Shown: in pieces, positions 56,906 to 64,000 of the stretch
Numbering within the stretch: the stretch's first letter is position 1
How the letters are laid out: each line of letters opens with the position of its first letter
DNA from: Labyrinthula sp. Ha
Taxonomy: Eukaryota; Sar; Bigyra; Labyrinthulida; Labyrinthulaceae
NCBI GenBank assembly: GCA_015227615.1
Contig: JAALGZ010000005.1
Coordinates: 1,054,001 to 1,118,000 of the forward strand
Reading direction: 5' to 3'
Length of the DNA stretch: 64,000 nucleotides
The notes under the pieces: generated by a model
Told to the model about the DNA's origin: nothing
The model's database searches: none
Seen by the model: the letters and a program-made list of their open reading frames with translations, nothing else
Translations under genes and position numbers: made by a program

Positions 56906-57775
56906 ATGTTCAACAGATCTGAGAAAAAACGGCAGCAAGAATTAAAAGAGCTGTTGGAGAGAGCTGAGAAGCTTAAGAAAAAATTTCCGGAGTTTATTGC
57001 CGAAACGGATCTCAAAAAAGAGAAGTTAGCATCAGGTGATGAGTTCTTGAGCAAGAAATCGGAGTTAATTAAGAAAATTACAGAACTCAAACAAGAGTCT
57101 GCTAAACTGAAAGAGTTAGAAACGAAAAAACCATCCGGGTCTTCCATTGCTTCAAATTCATTGGACATTATTTCAAAAAAGCAAGAAATGAGAAAAGGTA
57201 TATACGAGATACAAGAAATTAAAAACAAGATGCAGTCACTTTGTGAGAAAGAAAGTAAAAAGAGAAAGTCTACTCTTTCCCAACCAGAACTGCAAGCAAG
57301 GGTTACAGTTTTAAACCAACTTCAAGTGCAAATTAACGCGTTGCAGACTAAATCTGGATCTAACGGGGACTCTGCTTCCCTTTTTCGCCCTACGACTACA
57401 CCAACCTTTACAATCGCTGGTTCTGAAAGTAACGGAGAGTCTGTAAGTGATCTTGGTTCAGATCAACAGTTGGAACAAATTAAGCAACGAGATCTGGAAT
57501 TCGATAAAATTCTTGAACAAATTGAATTTGCAGTGGATAGAGCTGGAGAAATAGCAAAGAGCATTCATAATGAGAGCAATTTACAAAATAAGATGCTGGA
57601 CCAGGTAGATGTCAAGGTAGGAAAAGTTCAAGATCACATTGATTCGGTGAATGAAAAAATGAAAAAAACCTTAGTAGATTCTTATGGATGTGGTTTTGAG
57701 CGTTTTTGCACTAATGCAATTTGTCTGATTATCTTTCTTGCATTATTAGGAGTTGTTTTAGATTTGGCAAACTAG
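56906..57775 (+). CDS. Qc-SNARE (syntaxin 8 / SYP7-like)
   Basis: 289 residues from the ATG at 56906, without introns. Another in-frame ATG at 56873 would add 11 residues. The N-terminal about 130 residues are charged and helical. A Ser/Thr-rich linker (about 160-190) leads to one SNARE motif at about 200-260, containing the run DLEFDKILEQIEFAVDRAGE and later NKMLDQVDVKVGKVQDHID. A glutamine fits the central layer, and the order of Leu, Val and Met layers resembles plant SYP71. A C-terminal hydrophobic anchor (ICLIIFLALLGVVLDL) ends at the last residues, so it is tail-anchored. Qc-SNAREs join a four-helix bundle that fuses endosomal or ER-related vesicles. Confidence 0.83.
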   Translation: MFNRSEKKRQQELKELLERAEKLKKKFPEFIAETDLKKEKLASGDEFLSKKSELIKKITELKQESAKLKELETKKPSGSSIASNSLDIISKKQEMRKGIYEIQEIKNKMQSLCEKESKKRKSTLSQPELQARVTVLNQLQVQINALQTKSGSNGDSASLFRPTTTPTFTIAGSESNGESVSDLGSDQQLEQIKQRDLEFDKILEQIEFAVDRAGEIAKSIHNESNLQNKMLDQVDVKVGKVQDHIDSVNEKMKKTLVDSYGCGFERFCTNAICLIIFLALLGVVLDLAN

Positions 57776-60271
57776 CAACAAAATCCCTAAGCCTGCAGCA
57801 GGAACTAGTATCGCTTTTACTTGGTTCATATTTCTCTGTTTTTGGTTGAAGTGAATTCAAGATGAATAACTGGAAGTTGCGGGGGAACCTCACTTGGAAG
57901 TTATTCATCGAAGACACGTTACAGGGAGATACTCCTCGTTATGTCAACAGTTTTGCAGAATGAGCGCCCCTTTTATAAGAAAGTACGCTTACGTGTGCTG
58001 CATCCTATTTGGCAATAAATTAAACAAAACCTTTTTTTTGGAGCCATGAGGTAAAAAAAAGTTGACAATGATTTGACAACGATATGCTGTCGGACAATAC
58101 TCAGACATTACTCCTCTTGGAGATAAAGTAGTTAGTTATAGCACTTGCTATTCTTGTCTCTGTTTTGAATATGTATCATTAAGCATGGTTAGGTACTAAG
58201 TACATAATATTCTTTTACTTCTAAACTATTGTAGATTGCATTTAGTTTTGTTTAGACCTAACAGATACAAAGCTCCAAGTATTTAAGCACTTGCTGCTTA
58301 ACTAGATAAAATGCGTTATCCTCTTTTTGGCCATCGATCAGACTCCCTCACTAGGCAGCTCTTTTTCACAAAACACTGCTTTCAATTCTCGGCGTAGCTA
58401 GAGTTAAAAAAATACAGTACTCGTAAGCTGTGCAACTCAAAACTCCTAAAAAAGATATAGATGTTTAGAGTTAGCGAGGTTTAGTTAGTCGCAAGAAGGC
58501 TATAAGCTTTTAGTTTCATTGCAGAGAGTCTCACACCAGGTACCAAGATTGCGATCAATTATGAACCATCGGTGGAATATTTTCCATATACATGTCAGCA
58601 CCACATAATAATGCTCCCCAAGCAGTAGGCTTTACTCCAGTCAGAACAAGTGCACCGACCTTGGAGTTTCTAACAACCAAGGCAAAGCATAAGTTTAAAT
58701 TTACTTTTTAACTTTGAAATCATGTTTACCACCTAGAAGTCTGAGAGTAAGTAGAATGGCAAAGTCTATGTCCAAAACTTGTTTAAATGAAAGAAACACT
58801 ATTAATACAGAGACTACAATAACTAGAATTAGGATAGAAAAAATTTGCTTAGCTAAGGCTGCTAGAAGACAAAAGCAAAAAAAGGGCTTATAGGAATTAA
58901 GAGTTCCATTTTATTTTACTGCTCTCTGGAGTTTTTTTTCAAGTCCATTAGGCTAGAATATTGTTAGACGATAAACATCAGTTGACAAGCCCAAATGAGT
59001 TAAACTTGAACAGAAACTATAATTTATCTTGTATCTAAATACAGAACGGAACAATCAGAATATTGTTTCAAGGATAAAGCAAAATTTCTTTAATATCTTT
59101 GAAATCGTTTTCAATAACCTGTTCCTATAATATTCTTTAAGAGAGAAATATTATACTAAGTTCATCCTATTTAAAATATAACTTAAAAGAATACGGAGTA
59201 CTAGTATATTTGTCCCTATGGGCTGATTAATAAACTAGGTCAGTCTGTTTAATCTGGAGGAAAAATTAAACTCAAAGAAACTTCATGATTGCGAAAACTA
59301 AAGCACTTCTCATAATAATGTGTAGGATACAATCATTTTTTTTAACTAGTTATGCATCTATTGATTAAGACTAGTAGAATCGAAGCTCCTTCTACCGTAT
59401 TTCAGGAATACAAACTAATTCAAAAAATCTCACCTACTCTAATCTACCCCCATAACAATAATTAGAATAAAGGCCAGTATAAAGAAAAATACACGTCTTG
59501 AGGAGAGAAGCAGAGGTGACACAGAAAATAGTTTGAGGGCTGATTGCTTTTAGTTAGTAGAATATATCCAAGTAGTCCAGGTATGCTCTGTTACATGTTT
59601 CATTGTATGAGCAAGAATGAGCTGCTGAGAATATACTTTTTGTTTTATAGTTTCATTTCAATATCTTGTGGGTGCAAAAGTAGACCTTAACTAATAAATC
59701 TGATCATAGGAAAAAACATTGTTTAATATGTACTAAGCATATCTAACGTGGCACATGTGTACGGAAACCAATGCTCTTCTTGAACTTTTCCCTGACTTTT
59801 TTTTTCAGAGTAGTTAAAGAATCAATTGCTTAAGACTGTAGTAGTTTGATCCAATGCCGATCTAGTACTTTGCAAAAGCGTGCGACTCAAATATGGAGGG
59901 AATACTGTTATATTGGAATATGCAATACATTTAGGAAAGCCAGTCATGTGGATAGTTGCATACTTTAGTCGAGTCTTTAGTTTGATAAAGGTTGCATAGT
60001 TAATAAGTGAATACTTTGGATATTAAACGAGTTAAGCAAATACCAAACCAAAGATTTTGAGGTTGGAGATTAAGGTTTGGAAAATACTGTAGGTGTAAGA
60101 GTGATCAACAGTAGAAAGCTCATCAGATATTAGTTGATCTATTTTTCTGATATAGAAATTAAAGGGTAAGGTTAACGACATCATCCTTGGAGTGACATTA
60201 CAGAATATTGAGTAGAAATATGTTATCTAGTTATAGTTTTATGGATGATTGCTTAACATAGACTTAAACCT

Positions 60272-60285
60272 CTATGGAGTTGGTA
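60272..60285 (+). repeat. Left target-site duplication
   Basis: CTATGGAGTTGGTA, identical to 61218-61231. The bases just outside differ, so the match ends exactly at 14 bp. Confidence 0.85.
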
Positions 60286-60326
60286 AATTTTTGGGAAACG
60301 GAAAATTTGGAAACAAAGAAACCGTT

Positions 60327-60584
60327 ATGAGTTCCGGCAACACTCAGGCAGTCGAAAGACAGTCACCAGTCGATGAAGCGCAAGATTCCAGAGCAATTTC
60401 AATTGTCTCTGTGAATGTTGACCGTCTCACCTCCTACGAACTCAGGTCTCTCGAGGGATATGCCCTAACTGCCGATACAAACGTCCTTGCAATACAGGAA
60501 GTTGGTAGTAATGGAGCGGAATACCTCGAAAGAGCGAGCTCCTCTTTAACCTTCCAGATTCGCTACAACATACAACAAAAGTAA
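60327..60584 (+). CDS. Truncated LINE endonuclease (exonuclease-endonuclease-phosphatase) N-terminus
   Basis: 85 residues in the inserted element. After about 25 polar residues, ISIVSVNVDRLTSYELRSLEG then VLAIQEVGSN matches the start of the APE-type fold: beta strand, N (first metal site), helix, then D.L.IQE with the catalytic glutamate. The frame stops at TAA 60582-60584, well before the later His and Asp residues. It cannot be an active nuclease. The protein may still be made if the element is transcribed. Confidence 0.65.
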   Translation: MSSGNTQAVERQSPVDEAQDSRAISIVSVNVDRLTSYELRSLEGYALTADTNVLAIQEVGSNGAEYLERASSSLTFQIRYNIQQK

Positions 60585-61109
60585 ATATATTCTTATTGTT
60601 TAGGTCTGTCATCAAAAACGCTAGATGAGATAACTGCAGCAAAACTCTACTGAATACTCCTCTATACATCCGCCTTCACCAACAACCCAATCCCAAAAAG
60701 CCACCATTAAACCTCAATGTGAGACTCAAACCCACAGAGATTATCCCACACTCTCTTCCTGCCACCAACAAACTCCTAACCATTGGCCTTCTCCTCAGCA
60801 TTGTTCAAAATCAGCGCCTACAAACACCACTAACACACCAAAAATCTCCAACTGCTAATCCAAGACGTTGAAGGAACACGAACAAAACGTTGCAAGGCCA
60901 AGTCGTAAAATAAGCATACAGGCGAAGATTAGAAATCAACAATACACCACTGGAACCTCGCACTGCACAAACGGAAGGTAGCTGAATAGATTGTTCTCTT
61001 TGTATTTATCTCCGTTGTTTAGTTTCTTTTCTCCCTCTACGACCAATTAAATTTATTTCCGAAAGAAGTAGCGAATATGGTTGGTTAAAGTGACAGTAGG
61101 AGCACGGGA

Positions 61110-61123
61110 CGGGAAGCTTCCCG
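61110..61123. repeat. 14-bp perfect palindrome
   Basis: CGGGAAGCTTCCCG lies in the 3' part of the inserted element. A GC-rich palindrome of this length is rare in such AT-rich DNA and would form a stable hairpin in RNA. Confidence 0.7.
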
Positions 61124-61217
61124 AGAGAGCGGTGGTCCAACAGCGGACACTAAGATAAACGCATAGGCGGATTTGCAGATGTAGTACCTTACTCCCACCT
61201 TAACTATTAACTATTAA

Positions 61218-61231
61218 CTATGGAGTTGGTA
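61218..61231 (+). repeat. Right target-site duplication
   Basis: CTATGGAGTTGGTA, identical to 60272-60285. It directly follows the CTATTAA tail of the element; the first three bases could also belong to the tail. Confidence 0.85.
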
Positions 61232-64000
61232 CATGAAGTTTTTCCATCTTGACAGTATAGTGGCAGTTTTAAATGATTCAGGTTCAAAAGAATGGTGATT
61301 CAAACTACGTATTCCAGATAGACCACTAAACAGTGAGTGACGTAGTCATTTGACCAATCGAAAATGGCTTTCTCATTGTTAAAGATTTGTTTCAGTAAAC
61401 TGTAAGTCTGGCTGGAGGAATGCATCAAGGATAGTTTCTGGTAGCGTTCAGTTGCAGGATTTAAAATATTAGTATAACAATCCATAATAGCATAAATACT
61501 ACTCAAGTTACCGAATCTTGTAACTAAAACAGAAAAAAATTGTTTTCCAAGCCATATTTGTCGTAGTTTTTGCATTCATGGATGGTTTAGATATTTTTAG
61601 AACTCATGGATTAAGGTTTGTACCTAGAACGCTACTTGTACTTAGCCATTAATAGTCTAATCTTCGCAATACAAAACGACCCAAAGCAAGTTTACCAAGG
61701 ATATTTATTATTAAAGGATTCAACACGGGATCTGGTCATCATTTAAAATATAACATATCTTCATACCAAGTTGGTTTCACATTAATTGTAAGTTTGGCTG
61801 ATCTTCAAGTGGAGTAATGTGTGAAATAATTACTTCTGAAAGAACAAATTTTCTTCTATCTCAACCTGCAAGAGTTATAAGAATTGATCTTTCTACGTGT
61901 TTATAGCGATATAGCCTAAGAGATTCTTCTGATAACTCAGTATCTCAAAGTTCTCCTCTAAAAACGATCTATTTTCCAATGTTAAACCCCAAGAAACAAA
62001 ATACCCTAATTAACTAATTGCTCCTTGCACACTGAATTAATCGTGACCTCCTCTGCACATTGTGATATGGGATATTCTACAATATTGATTGTTTTTGAGA
62101 TGTATCTTTACAAGCCAAACAACTGAGTAATAACTTTTTACGTAAATATCAATCATTATTTCTTGTACATGGTTGTATTTCGTAATTTTCTTTTCTTTTA
62201 TTAAGAGCTAATAAATAATTCTTACTCGTATTTTCATGAGTCATTCCAATTGGTTTCTATTACTTAATAACTTATGGCTAAAAGCAAATATATATTATAA
62301 GTACGTAGTCATCTAACTTAATTGAAGCTCTCTTATCCAGTACATGGATACTTTAGTAACTATTAAATAATCTTTTCCAGTTTTCGAGCGTTCTCATAAA
62401 CTTTAGTCAGTCATAAGATACTTTGTTCTATAAATTTATACCCATAACCTCCAGACATAAATATCTAATGACTCTTCAAGTTTACCTAAGAGAAAAATAT
62501 GAGTGGAACTGTCTTTAATATTTTTCGTCATTACGATACATGTTCCTTTTAGAATCCTTACTGTTCTCCAGATAACGTTCTTCTTTGTGCCAGTGATAAC
62601 CTCTTTTTACCATGCAGTTTTAAATATAATTTTAAGCATTTGATCAGGTTGACTTCATGGAAGCCTGTTTTTTCTATATTTCTCTGCGGTTCATTTGTTG
62701 TCACCACGACAACATAAGCACAGCAAATTAAATAAAAGGGTTGGGTTAATAATATCTTCCTTTTTTTGACTAAATGATGTCTAAGTCTTGATGGTGTGGT
62801 AGTTTTCATTTGAAGCTGCATAAAATTTTATGATTTCGTTGATAGTATCTATGAGCACTTTGAATTGTTTTCAACATTCTAAATACTATTTAATTTGAAT
62901 TAAAAATAACTTTAAATCTTTTTTAATTGGTGCAGTTCTTGTTTGATAAGAAAATACAACATAGCTCTTACTTTATTTCTGGTGGAAAGAATCGGCTGTT
63001 TATTGATTAGAGAACAATCCTGCTAGTAGATGAGAAAAAACAAACTAGTAGAGATCAAATTGTGAAACACGAAGCGATTGCACTTTTATATTGGTGATGT
63101 TGTGACTTCCATTGGAATATTCATATACACAATATACTTGGGAACCAAGTTTCGTTCAAATTCAAACATTTCTGGTAATAAATCTCATTGGGAGCTTCAC
63201 ATAATTGGCCACTTATGGTCACAATTTACAAAAGAACTTGACAATCAAAAGTTGATCTTTCTCAATTTAATCTCGATGTTTTTTGAGTTAGCCATACCAC
63301 AATAATATTTATTTTTTCAGGTTAATAAATCAATGTTGGTCCATAGATATTAGGTATTGTTTAGCTACCAATAGTAAGGATCTATGAGTTTTCTAGAGTC
63401 TTGGTAATTCTTAATGGGCGCAACCAAGGCATAAACAGTCTTGGAACCCTTTTCATCGTTGAAACTATTTTCTTCAAACATTATGAAGGAAGTTTAAGCT
63501 CTTCTTTGATTTTTAATCAAAGTTTATTGCTGATGTAATCTCTTTTCCGCGTGTCATCTCGGGTTTTCAGGTATTATTTGACGATTGACTATATAACATA
63601 AGAAAAGTGTATGGTTTCCTCCAATGTCATCTATAATAAAAAAAAACCTCCGGCACTTGTTCTTAAAATAATATTACAGTTAATCTAGGTCTATTGTACT
63701 TCAAGCTATGTTTCGTGACTTTAACTATGTATAAAATTCAGAGGAAAATATGGTGTATTCTTTTAGCATATTGCTTCTCAGTTGTCCGGCCAACAAATTT
63801 GAGTTTACTTTGGATATTCTTATAAAGATATGAAGTTTGTACTTTTGTAATTTTCCCTGTGTATCTAAGATGCTTCCATTCTGACTATTATACCCTTTCG
63901 ATAGTCTGCCTATTTTGATAATGATGGAAATAATCACATCTTCATAGTTTTTACTTTTTGAATTCTTCAAAATCTGATTTTCTTTCTACCCTCCTGGTGT

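Larger units (their letters stand above)
60286..61217 (+). mobile_element. Internally deleted, non-autonomous LINE copy
   Basis: This segment of 932 bp lies between two perfect 14-bp direct repeats. Its GC content is clearly above the flanks. The 5' end has a 41-nt leader and an ATG (60327) opening 85 codons that resemble the start of an apurinic-type endonuclease domain. The sequence then loses coding sense until a 3' end tailed by three copies of CTATTAA. Keeping a 5' coding start and a 3' tail while lacking reverse transcriptase is how RIME-like or HAL1-like non-autonomous LINE derivatives look. The 14-bp palindrome CGGGAAGCTTCCCG at 61110-61123 may form a 3' hairpin read by the reverse transcriptase. 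Undegraded flanks suggest recent insertion. Confidence 0.75.
57776..64000. other. 6.2-kb desert to the window end
   Basis: No intact host gene. The one clear feature is a 932-bp retrotransposed element with target-site duplication at 60272-61231. The stretches 57.8-60.2 and 61.3-64.0 kb show only short chance frames (62558-62821, 63078-63305, 63725-63970). Confidence 0.6.

Noticed and set aside
56829-57228. Longer N-terminus for the VIT/CCC1 protein
   Set aside because: The frame stays open upstream only because it is antisense to the SNARE gene; the ATG at 56829 is enough.
1-64000. Nucleomorph or ciliate origin because of tiny introns
   Set aside because: Nucleomorph genomes are gene-packed and lack 10-kb deserts and LINEs; all three stop codons are used here, against the common ciliate codes. 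Not excluded for ciliates with the standard code, but no other sign points there.

Overview
This window is nuclear DNA from an AT-rich, single-celled eukaryote. The evidence is a tRNA-Trp with a eukaryotic gene context, a mitochondrial small Tim chaperone, a nuclear-encoded complex I accessory subunit, a Qc-SNARE, a NEK kinase, a MAP kinase, and spliceosomal introns with GT..AG ends. All three standard stop codons end genes. A diaminopimelate decarboxylase argues for lysine synthesis by the DAP route, as in algae, plants and many stramenopiles. I cannot place the lineage more exactly; a microbial SAR-type protist is a guess.

The most striking property is intron size. Restoring known protein families across broken reading frames gave 15 introns, every one 28 to 32 nt long, in nine genes. 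They are among the shortest introns seen in any eukaryote and are very uniform. Long genes such as the acyl-CoA synthetase, symporter, DAP decarboxylase and NEK kinase have none.

Genes sit in tight islands: 1-1766 (ankyrin-type protein, cut by the window edge); 4857-7403 (Sec14-like protein, Na+/solute symporter); 10341-12581 (acyl-CoA synthetase); 22863-24510 (sterol desaturase-family enzyme, complex I 21 kDa-type subunit, Tim9); 31451-37485 (tRNA-Trp, PH-MAPK fusion, PDCD5, short-chain dehydrogenase, NEK kinase, coiled-coil protein); 45574-48095 (DAP decarboxylase, 2OG-Fe(II) oxygenase); 54827-57775 (rRNA uridine methyltransferase, VIT/CCC1 transporter, Qc-SNARE). Inside islands neighbours almost always lie on opposite strands, with convergent 3' ends 14 to 101 bp apart and divergent starts as little as 48 bp apart.

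Between islands are 3 to 10 kb deserts with lower GC. They are not empty: they hold decayed coding sequence. Recognisable items are a PP2C phosphatase pseudogene (44.57-45.48 kb), a non-LTR retrotransposon reverse transcriptase relic (42.3-44.0 kb), a possible Ty3/gypsy integrase scrap (31.0 kb), three unassigned gene relics (14.0, 38.1 and 51.3 kb), and a 932-bp internally deleted LINE copy flanked by a perfect 14-bp target-site duplication (60.29-61.22 kb).

The genes are unrelated housekeeping functions (membrane lipid handling, mitochondrial import and respiration, signalling, ribosome maturation, metal storage, vesicle fusion). I see no operon-like pathway cluster and no clear new defence or secretion system. 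The best candidates for novelty are the uniform tiny introns, the strand-alternating gene islands, the PH-MAPK fusion with a TTY activation motif, and the internally deleted LINE.
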